Source: Chryseobacterium sp. ERMR1:04 (GTDB lineage Bacteria; Bacteroidota; Bacteroidia; Flavobacteriales; Weeksellaceae). Taken from it: a stretch of 64,000 nucleotides of DNA. Positions 51,208 through 60,057 of this stretch are shown piece by piece. The translations under genes and the position numbers were made by a program. The notes beneath the pieces were generated by a model. The model was given only the letters and a program-made list of their open reading frames with translations. It made no database searches and was not told where the DNA came from. The first letter of the stretch is position 1, and each line of letters begins with the position of its first letter. The stretch covers positions 1,143,895 through 1,207,894 of the forward strand of contig NZ_LIRF01000008.1 in the NCBI RefSeq assembly GCF_001297705.1, read 5' to 3'.

Positions 51208-53865
51208 ATGATTCCAGGAAAAGACACAACTGTAGAGAAAAACGATTCTCAAAAGGAAAAATTTGGTTCTTTCTCATTTTTTGATATTGAGCACTTTTTA
51301 AGAAGAATAGTAAAGAACTGGTATTGGTTCGTATTTATGTTCTTGATTGGATATGTAATTTCGTGGGTGTATAGTAAATATTACGCACAAAGTATCTATG
51401 CTTCAAATTTGTCTTTAAGTATTTCAAGTAATACTTCTAGCTATTTTACACCCAATCAGTCTATTAATTTTATATATGGCCAAACTGGAAATCAGGACGG
51501 GATTTATTTGAAAAAAATGCTTTTATCGAGATCTCATAATGAGTTTCTTGTAAAAGGGTTAGATCTTTTTGTGAATTATTCTACAAAAGGATCTATAAAG
51601 TCTACTTATTTAGATAAAGATGATTCTCCTGTTTTAATACAGATAGATAAAGGGCATGCACAGCAAATTAACTATCCTATTACTTTGATGCCTAAAGGCA
51701 ATGGTACTTATGAAGTTGTTTTGCCTGAAGAAGGTCAGTCTACAAGCTTATATAGTTACCAAAGTGAAGGTTTTCAAAGTATTAATGCATATGAAAGACC
51801 AGCTAATAAAATCATCAAAGTAGGAGAATGGTATACATCACCAAATTTAAAATTTAGGCTAGTTCAGAACCCTGTAAAATCTAAAATTGTATTAGATAAG
51901 ATTATTGTTAGTCTTAATTCTGTAAATCAGTCTGTTAATGATATTGTTTCTACTATTGGAGTAGAATTTGATAAAGAGATTAACAGTATTATGATTATTA
52001 CTAAAACAGGGTATAATCTAAATAGTACAGTGAATTTTCTAAATCAATCAGTAACTGAATTGCAGAAAAAAAGATTTGCAGATAAAAATACGGTAGATAA
52101 AAATACAGAGTCTTATCTCCAGGCAAATCTTGATGGAATCAGAAAAAAATTAGATTCTAGTGCAGCAGTTTTAAATTACTTAAAAACGTCTGAAAAACTT
52201 TATGATATCAAGGATAGAGATGAAAAATCTTTAATTAAAATAAAGGATTTAGAATCAAAAAAAGCAGATTTAGAAAGTAAATTAAGCTCTCTTAATACAA
52301 TAAAACATACACTTGAAACACAGAATTTTGATAAAATGATCAGTACCAATGCTGCTGGTTTTGAGGATGGTCTTTTCTCAGCTTCCGTGTCAGAATTAAA
52401 AGCTCTTTATCTTAAAAAAAGAGAGATGGCTTCAATTTATAAACCGAATTCGGAACCAATGCTTGAAATTAATAGACTTATTAATGATGCTAAGTTAAGT
52501 TCTTCGAATTCATTAAGAAATTATTATACGGGATATTATACTGAGATTAATAAAATAAATCAACAGGTTTCGGATGCTAACTCAGACTTGGCTTCTTATC
52601 CTGAAAAACAAAGGAGGTACTTAGATGCGGAGAGAGGATATAGTATGATTGAGGCAACTTATAATAGCTTATTGGGAAGACAGAATGAAACCCAAATGAG
52701 AATGGCTACCAATCAGTCTGATATAAATCAACAGGTTTCGGATGCTAACTCAGACTTGGCTTCTTATCCTGAAAAACAAAGGAGGTACTTAGATGCGGAG
52801 AGAGGATATAGTATGATTGAGGCAACTTATAATAGCTTATTGGGAAGACAGAATGAAACCCAAATGAGAATGGCTACCAATCAGTCTGATATTACAGTTA
52901 TTGACCCTGCCAAAAATCTTGGTCAAGCTCCAATTGGCCCTAACGTAAAAGGAACCAAAGCTACCATTTTAGGAGCACTATTGGTTTTACCTTTGTTGTT
53001 TCTTTTGATCGGTGAAGTGCTTGATAACAAGATTAGAAATATTAAAGAATTATTGAATGCGACCAGAATTCCAATGCTTGGAGTTATTGGAAATAACAAT
53101 AATGAAAATATGCTTACCGTTTTAGAGCAGCCTAAATCTTCTGTTTCTGAAGCATTCAGAGGAATAAGAGCAAATATGAGGTTCTTATCTGGGGAAAATG
53201 GTAAAAGCAAGACAATATTGGTAACATCATCAATTGGAGGTGAAGGAAAAACATATGTTTCTATTAATTTAGCTTCAGTTTTAGGCTTAAGTGATAAGAA
53301 AACAATCCTTTTGGGGATGGATTTAAGAAAACCAAAGATTTTTGGAGATTTTAAAATCGATAATAAATATGGAATTTCTAATTATCTTACCGGAGAGGTT
53401 TCAATAGATCAGATTATTAATAAAACATATATTCCTAATCTGGATGTTGCTACTTCAGGACCAATTCCTCCAAATCCTTCGGAACTTTTGATGAGTGATA
53501 AGAATATTAAGTTTATCGAAGAGCTTAAAGAGATCTATGATTTTATAATTATTGACTCTCCGCCAGTAGGTTTGGTAGCAGATTCTTATGAATTAATGAA
53601 ATATTCAGATGCTAATATCTATGTAGTTCGTCATGAATACACAGAAAAGTATATGCTGAAAATGATTACAGAGAAGTATCACAACAATGAAATTGAGCAT
53701 TTAGGCTTAGTTTATAATGATTATGACGTAAAACATGGGTATGGATATGGTTACGGGTATGGTTACGGATATGGTTATGGATATTTCGATGAAGATAAAA
53801 ATTATAAAGAGCCATTGTTAATAAGAATAAGAAATAAGGTTCGAGCAATCCTTAATAAAAAATAG
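51208..53865 (+). CDS. Wzc-type polysaccharide copolymerase and tyrosine kinase-like ATPase with internal 168-bp duplication
   Basis: 885 residues. First membrane segment at about 37-55, a large periplasmic coiled-coil domain, second segment near 588-607, then a BY-kinase domain with Walker A SSIGGEGKTYVS, A' LLGMDLRKP and B FIIIDSPPVGL. The C-terminus has seven GY dipeptides (HGYGYGYGYGYGYGYGYF), the autophosphorylation tail. Residues 450-505 are repeated exactly as 506-561 (INQQVSDANSDLASY...), encoded by an exact tandem DNA repeat, so the family-typical length would be ~829. It controls chain length and export with Wza. Confidence 0.9.
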   Translation: MIPGKDTTVEKNDSQKEKFGSFSFFDIEHFLRRIVKNWYWFVFMFLIGYVISWVYSKYYAQSIYASNLSLSISSNTSSYFTPNQSINFIYGQTGNQDGIYLKKMLLSRSHNEFLVKGLDLFVNYSTKGSIKSTYLDKDDSPVLIQIDKGHAQQINYPITLMPKGNGTYEVVLPEEGQSTSLYSYQSEGFQSINAYERPANKIIKVGEWYTSPNLKFRLVQNPVKSKIVLDKIIVSLNSVNQSVNDIVSTIGVEFDKEINSIMIITKTGYNLNSTVNFLNQSVTELQKKRFADKNTVDKNTESYLQANLDGIRKKLDSSAAVLNYLKTSEKLYDIKDRDEKSLIKIKDLESKKADLESKLSSLNTIKHTLETQNFDKMISTNAAGFEDGLFSASVSELKALYLKKREMASIYKPNSEPMLEINRLINDAKLSSSNSLRNYYTGYYTEINKINQQVSDANSDLASYPEKQRRYLDAERGYSMIEATYNSLLGRQNETQMRMATNQSDINQQVSDANSDLASYPEKQRRYLDAERGYSMIEATYNSLLGRQNETQMRMATNQSDITVIDPAKNLGQAPIGPNVKGTKATILGALLVLPLLFLLIGEVLDNKIRNIKELLNATRIPMLGVIGNNNNENMLTVLEQPKSSVSEAFRGIRANMRFLSGENGKSKTILVTSSIGGEGKTYVSINLASVLGLSDKKTILLGMDLRKPKIFGDFKIDNKYGISNYLTGEVSIDQIINKTYIPNLDVATSGPIPPNPSELLMSDKNIKFIEELKEIYDFIIIDSPPVGLVADSYELMKYSDANIYVVRHEYTEKYMLKMITEKYHNNEIEHLGLVYNDYDVKHGYGYGYGYGYGYGYGYFDEDKNYKEPLLIRIRNKVRAILNKK
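52555..52890. repeat. Perfect 168-bp tandem duplication inside wzc
   Basis: Copy 1 at 52555-52722 and copy 2 at 52723-52890 appear identical base for base. 168 is a multiple of three, so the frame is kept and 56 residues are repeated next to the second membrane segment. Confidence 0.92.
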
Positions 53866-53871
53866 TGTTTT

Positions 53872-53896
53872 TAAACCCTCATTTAATGGGGGTTTA
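53872..53896 (+). terminator. Possible weak terminator after wzc
   Basis: TAAACCCTC, ATTTAAT loop, GGGGGTTTA: a stem of about 8 bp with a mismatch or wobble and no long T run. Confidence 0.4.
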
Positions 53897-53912
53897 TTGC
53901 ATATTTGAGTAT

Positions 53913-53942
53913 TTTGAATCTATTAAAAAAAGAATATTTTTG
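53913..53942 (+). promoter_or_regulatory. Promoter candidate upstream of the DUF6089-like gene
   Basis: TTTG (53913-53916), 18 nt, TATTTTTG (53935-53942). A second -7 box, TATATTTG, is at 54030-54037, closer to the ATG at 54080; either or both may be used. Confidence 0.55.
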
Positions 53943-54029
53943 CTACTTTGCCGTTTACTTTATAACAAATTATGTTTTTTTGTTTATTTTTAACTAAACA
54001 TTAAGATTATCATTAATATAAAAATGTTT

Positions 54030-54037
54030 TATATTTG
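54030..54037 (+). promoter_or_regulatory. Proximal -7 box for the DUF6089-like gene
   Basis: TATATTTG, followed by GCAAAA, 43 bp before the ATG at 54080. It overlaps an upstream in-frame TTG at 54035, which therefore is not a likely start. No good -33 box. Confidence 0.5.
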
Positions 54038-54079
54038 CAAAAATTAAATTTTAAAATAACCATAAATCCGTATTCTTTT

Positions 54080-54973
54080 ATGAATAAAAAATTATTATTT
54101 AGCTTCCTTGCCGTTTTGGGAACTGTGGTAAGTATTAAAGCTCAAAGGAACGAATTGGGGGTTCGTCTGGGGATGAGTAACCTAGTTGGCGACATAGGAA
54201 GAACGAATTATATTTTACAAAAGCCGCTGGATTTAAGCAAGACGTCAGATTTTGGGATTCCTTTTTATGGAGGTATTTTATATAGGTTTAATTTTAACCC
54301 TCATCAAACTGTTAGATTAGATCTAGGATATAATCAGATTCAATTTAGTGATAAAGTTGCTAAAGAAGAATACAGACAGAATAGGAATGCTATGGGGAAA
54401 AACAATGTATATGAGGCTAGCTTAATGTTCGAATACAATTTCTTCCCAGTGAACAATGAGCAGAAAGGTATGCTTAGCCCTTATATATTTGGTGGAGTTG
54501 GAGCTTTAATGTTCGATGCTCCGAAAGCAACCATGGTAAATGATTTTAGAAGAGATGCAGATGGTGTAGCACAGGCTCCTATTAATGAGTTGGATTTTAC
54601 TACTTCTGCGGTATATACAACAGGTAGAAAGACAACAATGCATCTTCCTTTTGGAGTAGGTTTGAAATATAAATTTAACTATAGTTGGGCAATATTTGCT
54701 GAAGCTACATTTAGATACACAATGACAGATCAGCTGGATTATAGCCAGATTCTTAATAAAGATGTTGTTGCTACTTATAATGGAGATATTTTAAATCCTG
54801 CTACAGGTGGATCTTTGCTTCAGTCAGATGCTTATTATGTAGTATCGAAGGAAAGAGAAGAGAAGTTTATTAAAGAAAGAAATATTGGAGATAGTAAGTC
54901 TAAAGATTGGATGAATACGGTAAGTTTAGGCCTTACTTATTCTTTCGGAAGACCACCATGTTATTGTGATTAA
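54080..54973 (+). CDS. DUF6089-like outer-membrane protein
   Basis: 297 residues from the ATG at 54080, signal peptide NKKLLFSFLAVLGTVVSIKAQ. The mature sequence has the pattern of an outer-membrane barrel (NELGVRLGMSNLVGDIGRTNY, LSPYIFGGVGALMFDAPK, GVGLKYKFNYSWAIFAEATFRYT), ending WMNTVSLGLTYSFGRPPCYCD. It precedes uppS and bamA, an arrangement I recall from other Bacteroidota, suggesting a role in envelope biogenesis. Exact function unknown. Confidence 0.82.
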   Translation: MNKKLLFSFLAVLGTVVSIKAQRNELGVRLGMSNLVGDIGRTNYILQKPLDLSKTSDFGIPFYGGILYRFNFNPHQTVRLDLGYNQIQFSDKVAKEEYRQNRNAMGKNNVYEASLMFEYNFFPVNNEQKGMLSPYIFGGVGALMFDAPKATMVNDFRRDADGVAQAPINELDFTTSAVYTTGRKTTMHLPFGVGLKYKFNYSWAIFAEATFRYTMTDQLDYSQILNKDVVATYNGDILNPATGGSLLQSDAYYVVSKEREEKFIKERNIGDSKSKDWMNTVSLGLTYSFGRPPCYCD

Positions 54974-54979
54974 TTAATT

Positions 54980-55729
54980 ATGTCGTTGATTAAAGATAAA
55001 ATAAATTCTGAGAATTTACCGCAACACGTTGCTATCATTATGGATGGTAACGGAAGATGGGCAAAATCCCGTGGCGAAGAAAGGACCTTTGGTCATAAAA
55101 ATGCTATTGATGCTGTAAGAAATGCTATTAATGCATGTAATGAGATCAATATCCCATACTTAACGCTTTACACGTTTTCTTCGGAAAACTGGAACCGACC
55201 TACTGATGAAGTAGATACTTTAATGAATCTGCTTACAGAGACATTACTGCTGGAGGCTGAGGAGATATTCAGTAAAGGATTAAGAATGCATGTTATTGGT
55301 AATTTAGACAAATTGCCGTCACTTGTAAAGGATCAGTTGCTTCGCGTGGTAGAACTTACAAAAGAAAACACAAAAGGTAATTTGGTATTGGCAATAAGCT
55401 ATGGCTCACAAAATGAGATACTGAATGCCGTAAAAAATATTAGTACTGATGTAAAAGAAGGAAAAGTAGAGGTAGAGAATATTGATGAAAAATTATTCGA
55501 AGACTATCTTTATACGAAAGATTTTCCACCTGTTGATTTATTAATAAGGACCAGCGGTGAGACTAGAATAAGTAATTTCCTCCTTTGGCAGATCGCCTAT
55601 GCAGAACTACAGTTTTTAAATGTTCTGTGGCCGGATTTTTCAAAAGATATTTTCTTCCAGTGTATTGTAGATTATCAAAACAAAGAGAGAAGATACGGCT
55701 TAACCGGCGAGCAAATAAAGATTCAGTAA
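54980..55729 (+). CDS. uppS: Isoprenyl transferase (undecaprenyl diphosphate synthase)
   Basis: 249 residues. MDGNGRWAK (21-29, catalytic Asp22) and the C-terminal LLIRTSGETRISNFLLWQIAYAEL are diagnostic of cis-prenyltransferases. It makes the C55 carrier lipid used by peptidoglycan and by the polysaccharide locus to the left. Six bases after the outer-membrane gene and 28 bp before bamA, so probably in an operon with them. Confidence 0.96.
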   Translation: MSLIKDKINSENLPQHVAIIMDGNGRWAKSRGEERTFGHKNAIDAVRNAINACNEINIPYLTLYTFSSENWNRPTDEVDTLMNLLTETLLLEAEEIFSKGLRMHVIGNLDKLPSLVKDQLLRVVELTKENTKGNLVLAISYGSQNEILNAVKNISTDVKEGKVEVENIDEKLFEDYLYTKDFPPVDLLIRTSGETRISNFLLWQIAYAELQFLNVLWPDFSKDIFFQCIVDYQNKERRYGLTGEQIKIQ

Positions 55730-55757
55730 AATTTAAGAAAAGAAAGACTACGATAAA

Positions 55758-58295
55758 ATGAAGTTTAGACTATTACCCATCATTATGTTTGTTGCTTCTG
55801 CACATTTTTATGGACAGGTAACGCCACAGGACAGCACAAAAGTGAATAATCCTGTGCATGCAGACAGCCAAATAGGCTCTTACATGCTTAAAGACATCGT
55901 TGTAGATGGGGTTAAAAAATACACACCTGCACAGATCTTAAGATTTACAGGATTGTCAAAAGGAGAAAGTGTAGATATCCCTGGGCAGAAAATCAGCAAT
56001 GCTATTAAAAAACTTTGGGACACTCAATCTTTTTCGGAAGTGGAGGTCTATGTACAAAGTATTGAAGGCGAAACTGTAGTTTTGAAATTCTATTTACAAG
56101 ACTTAAAAGAACTTGGAGAAGTTAAATTTAAGGGTAAAGGAATTGGGAAATCTAAGAATGAAAAACTGGCAAAAGACAACAATCTGAAGCCGGGAACGAA
56201 AATTACCCAAAATTTAGTTTCAAGTCTTAAAACAAATATTCCTAAAGATTACATCAAAAAAGGATTTGCAGATGCTAAGATCACCATTGAGGATAAAGTA
56301 AATGCGAATGATCCTGCTTTGGTAGACTGGACGATTATTGTTGATAAAGGCAAAAAAGTAAAAATCAACCACATCGAGTTCGAAGGAAACGAGAAAGTGA
56401 CGGATTCAAAACTTAGAAATAAGGCTTTTAAAGAAACTAAACAAAAAAGGTTTAGTATTGGAGGAATCTTAAAGCCTTCAAAATTCATCGCAGAAAAATA
56501 TCAGGAAGATAAGCAAAGTCTTATCAGCTACTATAACTCTTTAGGATATAGAGATGCAGCTATTGTTTCTGATTCTGTGTGGAGAAATAAGAAAAACGAT
56601 TACGAAATCAACGTAAAATTAAAAGAAGGTAAACAATATTACATTGGTGATATTACATTTACTGGAAATACCGTATATCCTACAGACTATCTACAAAGAT
56701 TGTTAGGATATAAGAAAGGTGATATTTACGATGCAGTAGGATTCAACAAAAAAGTTGGAGAAGATGGAGGTAAAGAAGATGATTCTGATATCAAGTCGGT
56801 TTACATGAATAACGGTTACCTTTTCTCTAACGTTACTCCTGTTGAAAAATCGGTAGATGGAGATAAGATTAATCTTGAGATCCGTATCAACGAAGGTGAA
56901 AAAGCAACTTGGAATAAAGTAACTTGGCAAGGGAATACAACAACGCATGACCACGTTATCCTTCGTGCTTTAAGAACGAAGCCGGGAAGTCTTTTTGCTA
57001 AGAGTGATATTAAAAGAACATATTTTGATTTAGCGGGAATGTCATTCTTTGATCCACAGCAGGTAGGTCAGGATATTCAGCCAAATCAACAAGATAATAC
57101 AGTAGATATCAATTGGAAATTGGTGGAGAAAGGTTCTTCTCAGGTTCAGTTACAGGCAGGTTACGGTGGTAACAGCTTTATTGGAACTCTAGGATTAACG
57201 TTCAACAACTTCTCATTGAAGAACTTCCTTAAGTTTAAAGACTTTAGACCTGTACCACAAGGGGACGGACAAACATTATCTCTTCAAGCGCAAGCTGGAC
57301 AGTATTTCCAAAACTATGGAGTATCTTTCACAGAGCCTTGGTTGTTCGGAACAAGACCAACTGCACTATCTGTAAGTTTAAATACTTCAAGAGTAAAATA
57401 TTCTGACCAGTATGGTAATGCACAGAAGTTGAATATCTTCTCCGCATCAGTAGGTTTAAATAGATTATTGAAATGGCCGGATGATTATTTCTCATTATAC
57501 ACAGGTCTTCAGTATCAGAAATATGACTTTAGTAACTATCCATTTGAATTCGGTGATACTACTGAATATTATGGAACAGCAAATAACTTAAGTCTTAATA
57601 TCGGATTAAGTAGAAACTCTGCGGGTATTGACCCAATTTTCCCAACAACAGGTTCTAATATTGAACTTTCCGGGAAATTTACAGCGCCATATTCATTGTT
57701 TAGCAATAAAGACTATTCTACAATGAGTCCTACTGAAAAGTATAAGTGGATGGAATTCTATAAAATTAAGTTTAAAGCGGACGTTTATAACGAGATTGCT
57801 GGAAAACTAGTCTTAAGATCTTCTGCTGAAATGGGCTTCATGGACGGATACAACAAAGAATTAGGAGCTCCGCCATTTGAAAGATTCTATGTAGGAGGAA
57901 CAGGACTTTTCGGAGGTAGATATGATGGTAGAGAACTAATTCCTTTAAGAGGTTACGAAAATGCTTCTACTTATGGTGGAACTGTTGACGATATTACTCA
58001 AAAAGGAGGAGGTACAATTTATAACAGATTTACGTTAGAATTAAGATATCCAATTTCAATGAGTCAAACCGCTAAAATTTATGCATTAACATTTGCTGAA
58101 GGAGGTAACGTTTGGAACTCATGGGGTAACTATAATCCGTTCCAGTTAAAAAGATCAGTTGGTGTTGGGGTAAGAGTTTACATGGGTGCATTTGGATTGA
58201 TCGGATTTGATTTTGCTTACGGATTTGATAAAACAGTTCTTGGAACTGAGCCTTCAGGATGGAAGACACACTTCTTGATGAACCAATCATTATAA
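55758..58295 (+). CDS. bamA: Outer membrane protein assembly factor BamA
   Basis: 845 residues. Signal peptide (LLPIIMFVASAHFYGQ), then about five POTRA domains (MLKDIVVDGVKKYTPAQILRF, ... GDITFTGNTVYPTDYLQRLLGYKKGDIYD, ... ATWNKVTWQGNTTTHDHVILRALRTKPG), then a 16-strand barrel with PFERFYVGGTGLFGGRYDGRELIPLRGYEN, the conserved loop-6 region (family motif VRGF/Y, here LRGY). It inserts beta-barrel proteins into the outer membrane. Followed directly by two OmpH/Skp chaperone genes. Confidence 0.96.
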   Translation: MKFRLLPIIMFVASAHFYGQVTPQDSTKVNNPVHADSQIGSYMLKDIVVDGVKKYTPAQILRFTGLSKGESVDIPGQKISNAIKKLWDTQSFSEVEVYVQSIEGETVVLKFYLQDLKELGEVKFKGKGIGKSKNEKLAKDNNLKPGTKITQNLVSSLKTNIPKDYIKKGFADAKITIEDKVNANDPALVDWTIIVDKGKKVKINHIEFEGNEKVTDSKLRNKAFKETKQKRFSIGGILKPSKFIAEKYQEDKQSLISYYNSLGYRDAAIVSDSVWRNKKNDYEINVKLKEGKQYYIGDITFTGNTVYPTDYLQRLLGYKKGDIYDAVGFNKKVGEDGGKEDDSDIKSVYMNNGYLFSNVTPVEKSVDGDKINLEIRINEGEKATWNKVTWQGNTTTHDHVILRALRTKPGSLFAKSDIKRTYFDLAGMSFFDPQQVGQDIQPNQQDNTVDINWKLVEKGSSQVQLQAGYGGNSFIGTLGLTFNNFSLKNFLKFKDFRPVPQGDGQTLSLQAQAGQYFQNYGVSFTEPWLFGTRPTALSVSLNTSRVKYSDQYGNAQKLNIFSASVGLNRLLKWPDDYFSLYTGLQYQKYDFSNYPFEFGDTTEYYGTANNLSLNIGLSRNSAGIDPIFPTTGSNIELSGKFTAPYSLFSNKDYSTMSPTEKYKWMEFYKIKFKADVYNEIAGKLVLRSSAEMGFMDGYNKELGAPPFERFYVGGTGLFGGRYDGRELIPLRGYENASTYGGTVDDITQKGGGTIYNRFTLELRYPISMSQTAKIYALTFAEGGNVWNSWGNYNPFQLKRSVGVGVRVYMGAFGLIGFDFAYGFDKTVLGTEPSGWKTHFLMNQSL

Positions 58296-58303
58296 TTCGC
58301 AAT

Positions 58304-58867
58304 ATGAAATATTTTAAAACAGTTCTCACATTTATAGTATTCTTACTTTTCGGCTTGAGCAATGCTCAGAAAGTCGGCGTAGTAGATACAGAATACATAT
58401 TAGATAAGTTACCTCAATATAAAGAAGCTGAAGCAAGACTAAATTCACAAATTGATACTTGGCAATCTGAACTTCAAAGTTTGCAGTCTGAATTTGAAAA
58501 GAAAAGATCAGCTTTTGAAAACGAAAGAGTTTTGTTAGTCGGAGACCAATTAAAGCTTAGAGAAAAAGAGGTGATGGATTTGGATAAAAACGTCAAAACT
58601 ACTACGAGTTTGAGGTTTGGAGCCAATGGTGAGATCACAAAATTAAGAACAAGCTTAATCGTGCCTTTCCAGGATCAGATCTGGACGGCCATTCAGACGA
58701 TGTCTGAGAAAAATGGCTTGGGCATAGTTCTTGATAAAGCCAATAATGTTAATGTTATTTTCCTTCAAAAAAGATTTGATTATACAGACAAAGTGCTGGA
58801 TATTTTATTAAAAGGTTCAACAGGGGCCGATAAAAAGGAAAAAACAAATACAAAAGGTAAAAAGTAA
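58304..58867 (+). CDS. OmpH/Skp family periplasmic chaperone (first copy)
   Basis: 187 residues from the ATG at 58304, 8 bp after bamA; signal peptide KYFKTVLTFIVFLLFGLSNAQ. KVGVVDTEYILDKLPQYKEAEARL is the OmpH start, followed by a long coiled coil (DTWQSELQSLQSEFEKKRSAFENERV) that forms the tentacles, and a Lys-rich end. It escorts unfolded outer-membrane proteins to BamA. Confidence 0.9.
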   Translation: MKYFKTVLTFIVFLLFGLSNAQKVGVVDTEYILDKLPQYKEAEARLNSQIDTWQSELQSLQSEFEKKRSAFENERVLLVGDQLKLREKEVMDLDKNVKTTTSLRFGANGEITKLRTSLIVPFQDQIWTAIQTMSEKNGLGIVLDKANNVNVIFLQKRFDYTDKVLDILLKGSTGADKKEKTNTKGKK

Positions 58868-58934
58868 TTATTAAAGTTAACTTTTTCCTATATTTAAAAT
58901 CTAATAAACAAATTAAATTATTTATTTACCAGTT

Positions 58935-59435
58935 ATGAAAAAATTAAGTGTATTATTTGCAGCAGTAATGATGGTTGTATCTGTAGGTATGGCAAAAGCT
59001 CAAAAAATTGCTACTTTAGATGTTATGGGTGTTCTTGAAGCAATGCCTGAAAAGAAAAAAGCAGATGCAGATTTAAAAACTTTCTTAGATGCTAAGCAAG
59101 CAGAAATTAAAAAGAAAGCTGACGCTGGACAAGCTAAATTAAAGCAATATACTGAAGAAGCTCCAAAGAAAACTGCTGACGAAAACAAAGCAAGAGAAGC
59201 TGAATTGTCTAAAATGAATGACGAGATCAACCAAATGCAAGATAAAGCTCAAAAAGATTTTGTTGCTAAAAGAGATGCAGCTTATGAGCCGGTTGAAAAG
59301 AAACTAAACGATGTTGTAACTAAAGTTGCTAAAGCAAACGGTTATGATTACGTTATGGATGCTAACTCTTCTGCGTTTGTTTACAAAGCAGGTACAGATG
59401 CTACTCCAGCTGTAAAAAAAGAATTAGGTCTTTAA
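58935..59435 (+). CDS. OmpH/Skp family periplasmic chaperone (second copy)
   Basis: 166 residues; signal peptide KKLSVLFAAVMMVVSVGMAKAQ. KIATLDVMGVLEAMPEKKKADADLK and a Lys/Ala/Glu-rich coiled coil match OmpH. It is shorter than the first copy and richer in alanine and lysine, so the two are diverged paralogues. 67 bp after the first copy. Confidence 0.9.
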   Translation: MKKLSVLFAAVMMVVSVGMAKAQKIATLDVMGVLEAMPEKKKADADLKTFLDAKQAEIKKKADAGQAKLKQYTEEAPKKTADENKAREAELSKMNDEINQMQDKAQKDFVAKRDAAYEPVEKKLNDVVTKVAKANGYDYVMDANSSAFVYKAGTDATPAVKKELGL

Positions 59436-59467
59436 TTGAAACAAATTAACAAAGATTTATAGAACAG

Positions 59468-59495
59468 ACCACCTCTTTTAGAGGTGGTTTTTTTA
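59468..59495 (+). terminator. Intrinsic terminator of the bamA-skp operon
   Basis: ACCACCTC, TTTTA loop, GAGGTGGT then TTTTTTT. Ends 11 bp before the next start codon. Confidence 0.92.
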
Positions 59496-59505
59496 TTTTT
59501 GCCAA

Positions 59506-59991
59506 ATGGAAAAAGAAGTATCAACTACGGTAAAGGTCAGATTTAGTGATTGTGATCCGATTGGGCATTTAAATAATGTGAAATATCTCGATTACATGTT
59601 CAATGCAAGAGAAGATCATGTCGAAACATTTTATGGTTTCACTTACGAAGAATATACTAAAAAAACAGGCTGTACCTGGATTGCCATTCAAAACGAAATA
59701 GCATATTTAAAAGAAGTAAGATATAATACTCAGGTAGTAATCAGTAGCAAAACCATCGAAATCCAAGACAGAACAGCGAAGGTGGAAATCTTAATGAAAA
59801 GCTTGGATGAGAAAACAGTGCATGCGGTTTTATGGGTTACGATTATTTACTTCAATATGAAAACTAGAAAATCAGAAGTTCATCCGGACGATATAAAAGA
59901 AACATTCCAAAAATTCCATGTAGAGTTGGATCAGAAAGATTTTCAGTCACGAGTGAAGTTTTTAAGATCACAAAACGCAAAAAATTCATAA
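59506..59991 (+). CDS. 4HBT-family acyl-CoA thioesterase
   Basis: 161 residues. VKVRFSDCDPIGHLNNVKYLDYMFNARE is the hot-dog thioesterase signature with the catalytic Asp in CDPIGHLNN. Cytoplasmic; hydrolyses acyl-CoA or acyl-ACP. Lies just after a terminator, so it may have its own promoter, though the gap is tiny; TTTTTGCC at 59495-59502 could only serve a nearly leaderless transcript. Confidence 0.85.
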   Translation: MEKEVSTTVKVRFSDCDPIGHLNNVKYLDYMFNAREDHVETFYGFTYEEYTKKTGCTWIAIQNEIAYLKEVRYNTQVVISSKTIEIQDRTAKVEILMKSLDEKTVHAVLWVTIIYFNMKTRKSEVHPDDIKETFQKFHVELDQKDFQSRVKFLRSQNAKNS

Positions 59992-60057
59992 CAAAAGGAA
60001 ACATTGAAATATTTAATGTATATTCCATAAGACAATATTAAAAAGTAAAAGTAATAC

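Noticed and set aside
52555..52890. CRISPR-like array
   Set aside because: Only two copies, directly abutting with no spacer, and inside a protein-coding frame.
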